DNA from: Bradyrhizobium nitroreducens
GTDB lineage: Bacteria > Pseudomonadota > Alphaproteobacteria > Rhizobiales > Xanthobacteraceae
Direction: 5' to 3'
Assembly (NCBI RefSeq): GCF_002776695.1
Contig: NZ_LFJC01000003.1
Coordinates: 1,002,132 to 1,066,131 of the forward strand
DNA length: 64,000 nucleotides
This document shows positions 49,677-56,971 of this stretch, in pieces; positions within the stretch are counted from its first letter, which is position 1; each line of letters begins with the position of its first letter. The notes below the pieces were generated by a model. The model saw only the letters and a list, made by a program, of their open reading frames with translations. It was not told the origin of the DNA and did no database searches. The translations under genes and the position numbers were made by a program.

Positions 49677-52399
49677 GCTTCGAGATCAACGGCAAGCCGT
49701 TTGCGCAGGAGCCGCGGGCCGGGCAATGCCTGCGCACGTTCCTGCGCGAGCTCGGCCATTTCGGCGTGAAGAAGGGCTGCGACGCCGGCGACTGCGGCGC
49801 CTGCACGGTGCTGCTCGACGGCGAGCCGGTGCATAGCTGCCTGATCCCTGCCTTCCGCGCCGAGGGGCGCACCGTCACCACGATCGAAGGTCTCGGCGGC
49901 GAGCATGGCACGCATCCGATGCAGCAGGCCTTCCTCGACGCGCAGGGCTTTCAATGCGGCTTCTGCACGGCCGGCATGATCCTGACCTGCGCCTCGCTGA
50001 ACCAGGCGCAGCGCACCGATCTCGGCGCCGCGCTGAAGGGCAATATCTGCCGCTGCACCGGTTACCGCGCAATCGAGGACGCGTTGCTCGGCAAGACCAA
50101 TGTCGAGGCGAGCGTCGAGCCCGGCGCTGCCTTCGGCCGCAGCCTGCCAGCGCCGGCAGGCCCCGACATCGTCCGCGGCAAGGCGCGCTACACCTTCGAC
50201 ACCGCAATCGACGGCCTGCTTCACGTCAAGCTGGCGCGGTCGCCTCATGCCCACGCCAGGATCGTCGCGATCGACAAGTCCGAAGCGCTGAATGTTCCCG
50301 GAGTCCATGCGGTGCTGACCTATGAGGACGCACCATCGGTCCTGATGTCGACTGCCCGGCACGAGATGGACTGGATGGACCCGGAGGACACCCGCATTCT
50401 CGACGACGTCGTCCGCTTCATCGGCCAGCGGGTCGCCGCCGTCGTCGCCGAGAGCGAGGCTGCCGCGGAGGAGGCCTGCCGCCGACTGAAGGTCGACTAC
50501 GAGATTCTGCCTGCGCTGATTGATCCAGAGCAGGCGATGGCGCCGGGCGCGCCGATCATCCATCCCGATCGCACCATCGCCAACCGCATCGCAGATCCCC
50601 AGCGCAACCTCGCGGCGGAGACGCATGGCGAGTTCGGCGACGTCGCGGCGGCGCTTGCCACGTCCGCGGTCAGCTATGAAGCCACCTTCCACAGCCATCG
50701 CGTGCAGCATGCGGCGCTGGAGACGCATGGCGGCCTCGCCTGGCTTGATGAGGCGGGCGTGCTGAATGTCCGCACCTCGACGCAGGTGCCGTTCCTGACC
50801 CGGCGCGCGCTGTCCGACATCTTCCAGCTTCCCTTGGACAAGGTCCGCGTGTTCTGCGAGCGCGTCGGCGGCGGCTTCGGCGGCAAGCAGGAGATGTTCG
50901 TCGAGGACATCCTGGCGCTCGCAACGCTCAAGACCGGACGCCCGGTGAAGCTGGAGCTGACCCGCGAGGAGCAGTTCATCGCGACCTCGACGCGCCATCC
51001 GATGCGAGTCCACATCAAGGCCGGCGCCGATGCCGACGGCAAGCTCACCGCGCTGCAGCTCGACGTGCTCTCCAACACCGGCGCCTACGGCAATCATGCC
51101 GGGCCCGTGATGTTTCATTCGCTGTCGGAGTCGATCGCCGTCTACAACTGCCCGAACAAGCGGGTCGACGGCCATGCCGTCTACACCAACACGGTGCCGT
51201 CCGGTGCGTTTCGCGGCTATGGCCTGCCCCAGACGCAGATCGCGATCGAGGCTGCGATCGACGAGCTGGCGAGGCAGCTCGGCATCAGCCCATACGAGAT
51301 GCGCCGGCGCAACATCGTCAGGCCCGGCGATCCCATGCTGTCGCCGCCGCCGTCCGATTTTCACGACGTGCTCTACGGATCCTACGGGCTCGACCAGTGC
51401 CTCGATCTCGTCGAGCGAGCCATGCAGGCCGACGGTCCGCAGCCGGAGCTGTCGCCGGATTGGCTGATCGGCGACGGCGTCGCGCTGACCATGATCGACA
51501 CCGCGCCGCCGGCCGGCCACCTCGCCGACGCCACGATCGTGCTGGGCGAGGACGGGGGCTTCGAGCTGACCGTCGGCACCGCAGAGTTCGGCAATGGCAC
51601 CAGCACAGTGCACCGGCAGGTCGCTGCGACGACATTGGCAACCACCGTCGACAGAATCCAATTGCGCCAGTCCGACACGGCCCATGGCGGCCACGACACC
51701 GGCGCCTATGGCAGCGCGGGCATGTTCGTCGCCGGCAAGGCGACCCATGCGGCTTCCATGCAGCTTGCGACCGCGCTGAAGGCGGCCGCCGCCGACGCGT
51801 GGCTGTGCGACGCCGGGACCTGCGTGATCGAGGACAATGCGGTCGTCAGCGGGGTCCGGCGCATGCCCTTTGCGGAGCTGGCAAAGCTCGGGCACGAACG
51901 CGGGCAGCCGTTCGCGGGCAACGGCAATTCCGCCGGGACGCCGCGTTCGGTCGGCTTCAACGTCCAGGGTTTTCGCGTCGCCGTGAACAAGGGCACCGGC
52001 GAGCTCAGGATTCTCAGGAGCGTGCATGCCGCCGATGCCGGCGTCGTCGCCAATCCCATGCAGTGCCGCGGTCAGGTCGAGGGTGGCGTGGCGCAGGCGC
52101 TCGGGGCGGCGCTCTACGAGGAGATGGTGATCGATGCCGAGGGGCGCGTCACCAACCCGAAATTCCGCGACTATCACCTGCCCTCTTTCGCTGACATTCC
52201 GCGCACCGAGGTGTTCTTTGCCGAGACGTCCGACACGATCGGACCGCTTGGCGCGAAGTCGATGAGCGAGAGTCCGTACAATCCGGTTGCGGCCGCGCTC
52301 GGCAACGCCATTGCGGACGCCACCGGCATCCGCTTCACCGCGCCGCCCTTCAAGCCGGACCGGCTGTTTCCGGCGCTGCACGCGAAGTTCGGCGGCTAG
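49673..52399 (+). CDS. Xanthine dehydrogenase: fused 2Fe-2S and molybdopterin subunit
   Basis: 908 residues. Residues 1-140 are a CoxS/XdhC-type module with two [2Fe-2S] clusters (Cys36, 41, 44, 56 and Cys95, 98, 126, 128). Residues ~165-905 are the molybdenum cofactor domains, with GGGFGGKQEM (~402), GAFRGYG (~512), QVEGGVAQALG, and the catalytic glutamate in GAKSMSESPYNP (~866). It would hydroxylate hypoxanthine/xanthine or a related purine to urate. Fusion of the small and large subunits with the FAD subunit left separate is an uncommon partition. It ends four bases inside the convergent uraD-uraH gene. Confidence 0.9.
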   Translation: MSFEINGKPFAQEPRAGQCLRTFLRELGHFGVKKGCDAGDCGACTVLLDGEPVHSCLIPAFRAEGRTVTTIEGLGGEHGTHPMQQAFLDAQGFQCGFCTAGMILTCASLNQAQRTDLGAALKGNICRCTGYRAIEDALLGKTNVEASVEPGAAFGRSLPAPAGPDIVRGKARYTFDTAIDGLLHVKLARSPHAHARIVAIDKSEALNVPGVHAVLTYEDAPSVLMSTARHEMDWMDPEDTRILDDVVRFIGQRVAAVVAESEAAAEEACRRLKVDYEILPALIDPEQAMAPGAPIIHPDRTIANRIADPQRNLAAETHGEFGDVAAALATSAVSYEATFHSHRVQHAALETHGGLAWLDEAGVLNVRTSTQVPFLTRRALSDIFQLPLDKVRVFCERVGGGFGGKQEMFVEDILALATLKTGRPVKLELTREEQFIATSTRHPMRVHIKAGADADGKLTALQLDVLSNTGAYGNHAGPVMFHSLSESIAVYNCPNKRVDGHAVYTNTVPSGAFRGYGLPQTQIAIEAAIDELARQLGISPYEMRRRNIVRPGDPMLSPPPSDFHDVLYGSYGLDQCLDLVERAMQADGPQPELSPDWLIGDGVALTMIDTAPPAGHLADATIVLGEDGGFELTVGTAEFGNGTSTVHRQVAATTLATTVDRIQLRQSDTAHGGHDTGAYGSAGMFVAGKATHAASMQLATALKAAAADAWLCDAGTCVIEDNAVVSGVRRMPFAELAKLGHERGQPFAGNGNSAGTPRSVGFNVQGFRVAVNKGTGELRILRSVHAADAGVVANPMQCRGQVEGGVAQALGAALYEEMVIDAEGRVTNPKFRDYHLPSFADIPRTEVFFAETSDTIGPLGAKSMSESPYNPVAAALGNAIADATGIRFTAPPFKPDRLFPALHAKFGG

Positions 52400-53283
52400 C
52401 TGCCGCGATAGGTCGAATAGCTCCAGGGCGTGACCAATAGCGGTACGTGGTAGTGATTTTCCGGCTCGCTGATGGCAAAGCGCAACGGGATCTCGTCGAG
52501 AAAGGGCGGGGCCGACAGCTGAACGTTGCGCTCGGCGTAATATTTGCCGATGCTGAAGCGAAGCTCGTAGCGGCCGATCGGCAGCGGGCGACCGCCGATC
52601 AACGGCTGGTCGGTGCGACCGTCTGCATTGGTGACGGTGCGCGCGATGATGCGGTTCTCGCCGAGAGCGGAGAGCTCGACGAGCTCCACCGGGATGCCGG
52701 GTGCGGGCTTGCCGGCGTGGTTGTCCAGCACATGCGTCGAAAGCCGCCCGTGCACCTTCAGCTTGTCGTCGGCGAGGACGAGCTGATCGAGCCGCAGCGC
52801 CGAGATGCGGCCGATCTCCTCGAGCGCGCGGCGCGTCTCGGTCTTGGCGATGTTGAGCAGCCGCGTCTCGAAGTCGCGCAGCACGGAATCCTTGGTGTGA
52901 CGGCGCACGCACACGATATAGGGGAAGCCGAACTTTTCACGATAGGCATTGTTGACGCGCTCGAACGCGGCATATTCGGCCTCCGACAGCCGGTCGAGGC
53001 CGGCGCTGTTCTGCTCGTCGGTCGAGTCCGCCGTAAGTCCCGCCGCGCGCTGGGTCTTGTTGGCGAGATCGGGATGCGCCCGGAGCAGCGCCAGTTGCAC
53101 GTCGGGTTCGGCGCTCTGGATCGCCGCCATCAGCGCGGCGTGGAGCTGGTTGACGCCGGCGAACGGCCGCTTGCCGGCGAGCTGCTCGGCGATCCACGGC
53201 GAATATTCGACGACATTGGCGAGCACCGCGACGAAGTCGGCCTTGGCAGCGGCGTTGAGGTCGGACAGCGAGATTTGCGACAT
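52396..53283 (-). CDS. Bifunctional OHCU decarboxylase / 5-hydroxyisourate hydrolase
   Basis: 295 residues from ATG 53283 (GAGGGA upstream). The N-terminal ~165 residues are OHCU decarboxylase (UraD): catalytic histidine in RAHPDLANK (His70), LSEAEYAAFERVNNAYREKF and FGFPYIVCVR. The C-terminal ~115 residues are the transthyretin-like 5-hydroxyisourate hydrolase (UraH/PucM): STHVLDNHAGKPAPGIPVEL and the closing YRGS tetrad. The single polypeptide converts 5-hydroxyisourate to OHCU and then to S-allantoin. Such fusions occur in several proteobacteria and in plants. It lies six bases after the allantoinase-like gene in one operon. Confidence 0.93.
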   Translation of the reverse strand: MSQISLSDLNAAAKADFVAVLANVVEYSPWIAEQLAGKRPFAGVNQLHAALMAAIQSAEPDVQLALLRAHPDLANKTQRAAGLTADSTDEQNSAGLDRLSEAEYAAFERVNNAYREKFGFPYIVCVRRHTKDSVLRDFETRLLNIAKTETRRALEEIGRISALRLDQLVLADDKLKVHGRLSTHVLDNHAGKPAPGIPVELVELSALGENRIIARTVTNADGRTDQPLIGGRPLPIGRYELRFSIGKYYAERNVQLSAPPFLDEIPLRFAISEPENHYHVPLLVTPWSYSTYRGS

Positions 53284-53289
53284 CGTCCC

Positions 53290-54225
53290 TCAACCGATCT
53301 CGAATGCGTTGGCGGCAAGATCCGCATGCCTGGCGTGCCAGTGCTGCGCGATCTGCAGCCTTGTCGGCACCCACACGCGCTCGTGCTTGCCGATATAGTC
53401 GAGGAAGCGGATCAGGCCCGCAGCACGGCCGGGCCGCCCGGCGAGGCGGCAGTGCAGTCCCACCGACATCATCTTCGGCGCGGTCTCGCCTTCGGCATAG
53501 AGCACGTCGAAGGCGTCCTTCAGATAGGTGAAGAACTGCTCGCCTTCGGCAAAGCCTTGCGGGTTGATGAAGCGCATGTCGTTGGCGTCTAATGTATAGG
53601 GAATGACGAGCTGCTTGCCATTCGCGCCCTTGATCCAATAAGGCAGATCGTCGGCATAGGAGTCGCAGAGATAGAGGAAGCCGCCCTCCTCCATCAAGAG
53701 ACGGTTGGTGTTGATCGAGGAGCGGCCGGTGTACCAGCCGAGCGGACGCGATCCCGTCGCCTCGGTATGGACGCGGATCGACTCGGCAATCTCGGCGCGC
53801 TCCTGCGCTTCCGTCATGTCCTTGTGCTCGATCCATTTCAGGCTGTGGCTGGCGATGTCCCAGCCCGCCTCCTTCATCGCCACGACGATCTCGGGATTGC
53901 GTTTCAAGGCGGTGGCGACGCCGAACACGGTAGTCGGCCAGTTGCGCGCGGTGAACATCCGCCACAGCCGCCAGAAGCCGGCGCGCGAACCATATTCGAA
54001 CATCGATTCGATATTGGCGTGGCGCTGGCCGGGCCAGGGCTGCGCGCCGAGCACGTCGGACAGGAAGGCTTCCGAGGCACGGTCGCCATGCAGGATGTTG
54101 TTCTCGCCGCCTTCCTCGAAATTGACGACGAACTGCACCGCGACCCGTGCGTTACCGGGCCACTGCGGATGCGGCGGATTGCGGCCGTAGCCGCGGAGAT
54201 CGCGTGGGTAGCGGGGGTCGGTCAC
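53290..54225 (-). CDS. puuE: PuuE-type allantoinase (polysaccharide-deacetylase fold)
   Basis: 311 residues. The start is GTG 54225, directly after the TGA of the DUF3830 gene, with GAGGAA at six bases. NodB-homology fold: NFEEGGENNILHGD (~34-47), WDIASHSLKWIEHKDM (~124) and LGWYTGRSSINTNRLLMEEG are marks of metal-independent PuuE allantoinases, which open allantoin to allantoate. LHCRLAGRPGRAAGLIRFLD near the end is also typical. Second gene of the operon DUF3830-puuE-uraDH. Confidence 0.92.
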   Translation of the reverse strand: MTDPRYPRDLRGYGRNPPHPQWPGNARVAVQFVVNFEEGGENNILHGDRASEAFLSDVLGAQPWPGQRHANIESMFEYGSRAGFWRLWRMFTARNWPTTVFGVATALKRNPEIVVAMKEAGWDIASHSLKWIEHKDMTEAQERAEIAESIRVHTEATGSRPLGWYTGRSSINTNRLLMEEGGFLYLCDSYADDLPYWIKGANGKQLVIPYTLDANDMRFINPQGFAEGEQFFTYLKDAFDVLYAEGETAPKMMSVGLHCRLAGRPGRAAGLIRFLDYIGKHERVWVPTRLQIAQHWHARHADLAANAFEIG

Positions 54226-54639
54226 TCAGACTTCCTCGAAGCGGATCGGCAGGGCGCCCTTCCACAGCACGCTCTTGCCGAGGGTGGCGAGATTCTCCAG
54301 GCCCGAGGTCAGCGTGATGAAATGATTGCCGGCGAGCTGCCCCATTTTGCTGGCGAAATGCACGCCGCCATAGGCCAGCAGGATCTCGGTCTCGCTGATG
54401 CCGCCGGGATAAAGGATGATCTGACCGGGCGCGGGATAGCTGGTGTGGTTCTCGTAACCGACGCCGAAGTCGAGGTCGCCGAGCGGCATCCACACGCCCT
54501 CACCGCTCCAGCGCACATGGATGATGTGGCTCTCGAACGGCAGCGCCTTGCGGAAGGCTGCGACGGTCTTGGGCGCCAGCTGCTCTTCGAAGCGGGCATC
54601 GAAGGTGAATTCTCCGGCGCGAATAACGAGTTTGCTCAT
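54226..54639 (-). CDS. DUF3830 (cyclophilin-like fold) protein
   Basis: 137 residues from ATG 54639. Conserved DUF3830 features are visible: FDARFEEQLAPKTVAAFRKA, LPFESHIIHVRWSGEGVWMP, NHTSYPAPGQIILYPGGISE and ILLAYGGVHFASKMGQLAGN. The family has a cyclophilin-like beta-barrel and often lies next to amidohydrolases or ureide genes, but no reaction is assigned. Here it is the first gene of the allantoin operon, and its stop abuts the puuE start, so a role with a ureide intermediate is a reasonable guess. Confidence 0.85.
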   Translation of the reverse strand: MSKLVIRAGEFTFDARFEEQLAPKTVAAFRKALPFESHIIHVRWSGEGVWMPLGDLDFGVGYENHTSYPAPGQIILYPGGISETEILLAYGGVHFASKMGQLAGNHFITLTSGLENLATLGKSVLWKGALPIRFEEV

Positions 54640-55019
54640 CTCATTTCTCTGGATCGGGGCTCCGCCCCGGAAAGCCCTCAAGCAAAGAGCACTCTCGGCC
54701 GTTTCGCGCAAGGGGCGGAGCCGCACTGCGAGCGAGCGCAGGGCCAGCGACAATGCTGCCCAAGCGACTCAGGGCTCGGCGGCAGGCAGCAGCTCGAGTT
54801 CCGGCCGCGGCGGCCTCCATGCGTGATCGGCCCATTGAAGCGGATTGACGGATAGAAGTCCATTGATGCTAGCGGGCACGGTTGCCGAATATTTGACCGG
54901 AATGTGCCAGCAGACTCTGCAACTGGCGCAGCGGCACGGGAGCGAGGTGTGGCGCGCGCTCTCTCTGTCGTCTTCGCGATGCTCCCATGCACATCCCAGC
55001 TGCAGTGCCGTAGGGTAGG
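54640..55019. other. Upstream region of the allantoin operon
   Basis: No supported gene. It should contain the promoter of the DUF3830-puuE-uraDH operon; no clear -35/-10 pair was picked out. Confidence 0.35.
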
Positions 55020-55800
55020 CAAAGGCGCATAGCGCCGTGCCCACGCGTTCAAGCCATACGCAAGAGTGGTGGGCACGCTTCCGCCTTCGCTCTTCGATCT
55101 ACGGCGGACAAGCCGCTTTGCCCGCCCTACGAGGTCGAGCTTGTGGCACGCAGCTCAAGTCCCAGACACGGCTTCGCAGCCCCGCGGCTTGTTTCGCCCG
55201 AGCTTTGCTTCGTCTCGCTACCCTCTTTGCCAAGAGGGCGCAGGGAAGGCCGGGTGCTGACAACGCACCCGCGGTCCGCTGCGCGAATGATGCGCAAAGG
55301 AGACCGCACAGCAGCATACAGGTGGTGCCGATCACTCGGCCTTCCCTGCGCAGTGGCTGGACGGCTTATGCCGTGCTCTCCCGGGAGCCGAACTTTCCCT
55401 TTGGCCTCCCTCGCCGTTCGAATTGCATGATGCCGTCTGCCCGGTTGGACTCGCGCACATCTTCGATCCGGCTTGACCGTAGCAACGACGGCCAGGACCA
55501 CACGGTTTTGCCGTACGCACGGCCCGCCCTATCGCCGCAGTATTTCCAGCCCTGTCGACGGAGCTGCGAAACTTACAGGCGAGACGAGCCTAGCAGCGCC
55601 GCTCGTCCGCGCGCGGCCACGGGCTCACAGGGACTACCCGCCCTGCCCGTACCTCTCGCGCCGACGCTGCCGCGTCCACCGCAACCCCGGCTCGCGAACA
55701 TGACGACTTCAAGTCGCCCCTCTTGGGTGAGCCGGGATGAGCGACACATACGCCAAAACCGAATTTCGGTAAAGCGGAATATTTTTGCATACGAGGATTG
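55020..55800. repeat. Large non-coding block, probably a multi-copy Bradyrhizobium intergenic element
   Basis: About 780 bp with no recognisable product in any frame. It contains phrases such as GCACGCTTCCGCCTTCGCTC, CTTTGCCCGCCCTACGAGG, CGGCCTTCCCTGCGCAGTGG and GATGCCGTCTGCCCGG that I recall seeing in intergenic parts of other Bradyrhizobium genomes. The two segments reading GGAAGGCCGGGTGCTGACAA (55244-) and TCGGCCTTCCCTGCGCAGTG (55338-) contain matching arms (GGAAGGCCG / CGGCCTTCC), about 90 bases apart, so the transcript could fold. A 254-residue plus-strand frame here has biased composition only. Confidence 0.45.
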
Positions 55801-55827
55801 ACAGGGGGCGACACAGGCGCGATGCCG

Positions 55828-55914
55828 TAGCCCGGATGGAGCGCTAGCGTAATCCGGGACAGCGCGAGATACCGGGCGAGCGGCCCCGGATTGCGCTTCG
55901 CTCCATCCGGGCTA
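55828..55914. repeat. REP-type palindrome (TAGCCCGGATGGAGCG)
   Basis: Perfect 16-bp inverted arms TAGCCCGGATGGAGCG (55828-55843) and CGCTCCATCCGGGCTA (55899-55914) enclose a second pair (TAATCCGGG / CCCCGGATTG). This is a dispersed palindrome I recall as common in Bradyrhizobium. It would form a long hairpin in either strand. Confidence 0.8.
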
Positions 55915-55932
55915 CAAAGGTACCGACGCAAC

Positions 55933-55962
55933 AAAAAGGGCGGCGCAAAGTACCGCCCTTTT
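55933..55962 (-). terminator. Terminator of the 56000-56410 gene
   Basis: AAAAAGGGCGG / CCGCCCTTTT stem, 38 bases past the stop of the minus-strand gene, with a T run on that strand. Confidence 0.8.
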
Positions 55963-55999
55963 CGCGCAACCTATTCCGGGCCGCGTCAAAAACAGCCGC

Positions 56000-56410
56000 T
56001 CAGTATCCCGGATCGTAATAGAAGGGACTGCCGCCGCCGTAATAGCCCGGACCGCCGTAATAACGGGGACCGCCGTAATAGGGCCGCGGGCCGTAATAAT
56101 AGCGGTTCTCGTAGTAGTCGCGGCGCCGCTGCTCGGCGATCACCCCGCCGATGATACCCGCGGCAGCGCCCATGAAGGCGAGGCCTGCGGCGTTCGGCCC
56201 GCGCCGGTAATAGCGACGCCGGGCTGCGCTGAAGTCGGTGACGTCCGAGGAGGCCTGGCCCACGGCCGCAGCCTTTGCCGACACCGCCGGGGCCGCCCCC
56301 GAGGACGCCGCAGCCGAGGGCGACACCGAGGCTGCGAGCAGCGCCACGCTTGCGAACGCGGCCAGGACCGCATTTCGGCCGGCTGCGAATTTCATCGGTC
56401 CATCACTCAT
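56000..56410 (-). CDS. Exported Gly/Tyr-rich protein
   Basis: 136 residues from ATG 56410 (GGAAG seven bases upstream). A signal peptide (LAAFASVALLAASVSPSAAA) is followed by a low-complexity alanine/serine stretch, an RRRYYRRGPN basic patch, a hydrophobic glycine-rich segment (AAGLAFMGAAAGIIGGVIAE), and a tail of YYGGP/PYYGGPRYY repeats ending YYDPGY. Proteins of this design occur at the rhizobial cell surface; the glycine-zipper segment may insert in the outer membrane. Confidence 0.72.
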   Translation of the reverse strand: MSDGPMKFAAGRNAVLAAFASVALLAASVSPSAAASSGAAPAVSAKAAAVGQASSDVTDFSAARRRYYRRGPNAAGLAFMGAAAGIIGGVIAEQRRRDYYENRYYYGPRPYYGGPRYYGGPGYYGGGSPFYYDPGY

Positions 56411-56701
56411 CTTGATCTTCCTGTGTTCTCGCCAAAAAATTGAGTAAGCAAACATCGGGTAACGCACAAACCACTGAAATGGTTTCCTGATCGCGGCAAT
56501 CTGCCACGCTTTGAACGATTGTAAACCAAACGGCCAAGTCCCAGCTTGCACCACCCAACCTGAGCGGATAATGAACAGTTGCGCCGTTTTTCGGCTGCCG
56601 TAAGCGTTTTACGTGAACCAACGCATCAACCGACGCCGTCGGGATCGATGCCATTTCCAGGGTTCAACGTGATCGACGCGTCCTTTTCCAAGAGAAGCCA
56701 G

Positions 56702-56959
56702 ATGATTGTGGTTCGCAAACTGCCGGCGCGCTATGCGCCGATCGTGATGCCATTCGTGCTGTCCATCCTCATGACCGCCGTAGTCTCGGTCATTTCCACG
56801 CTCCGGAGCCTCGGCGCGACGCCGGCGTTCTTGGCGACCTGGCCTGGTGCCTGGGGTCTGTCATGGCTCGTCGCCTTTCCAACCCTGCTCCTGGTGCTGC
56901 CACTGGTCCGGCGGATCGTGGCCTGCCTCGTCGCGGCTCCGCCTCAATCGGGCCGGTAG
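56702..56959 (+). CDS. DUF2798 membrane protein
   Basis: 85 residues from ATG 56702. Two membrane segments: IVMPFVLSILMTAVVSVIST and WGLSWLVAFPTLLLVLPLVR. The pattern KLPARYAPIVMPF...MTxxVSxIST...WxxAWxLSWxVAFPxxLxVLPxVRRIV is that of DUF2798. Role unknown. It converges on the ClC gene with 12 bases between stops. Confidence 0.85.
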   Translation: MIVVRKLPARYAPIVMPFVLSILMTAVVSVISTLRSLGATPAFLATWPGAWGLSWLVAFPTLLLVLPLVRRIVACLVAAPPQSGR

Positions 56960-56971
56960 GAGGCCAGCGCC

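Noticed and set aside
48713..52912. A 1399-codon open frame on the minus strand
   Set aside because: It lies opposite the xanthine dehydrogenase genes, which have clear motifs on the plus strand. The minus frame has only arginine/glycine/aspartate-biased composition from high GC and no recognisable domain.
55037..55801. 254-codon plus-strand frame
   Set aside because: Composition (Arg, Ser, Pro) is that of non-coding GC-rich DNA, no ribosome site is present, and the stretch looks like a multi-copy non-coding element.
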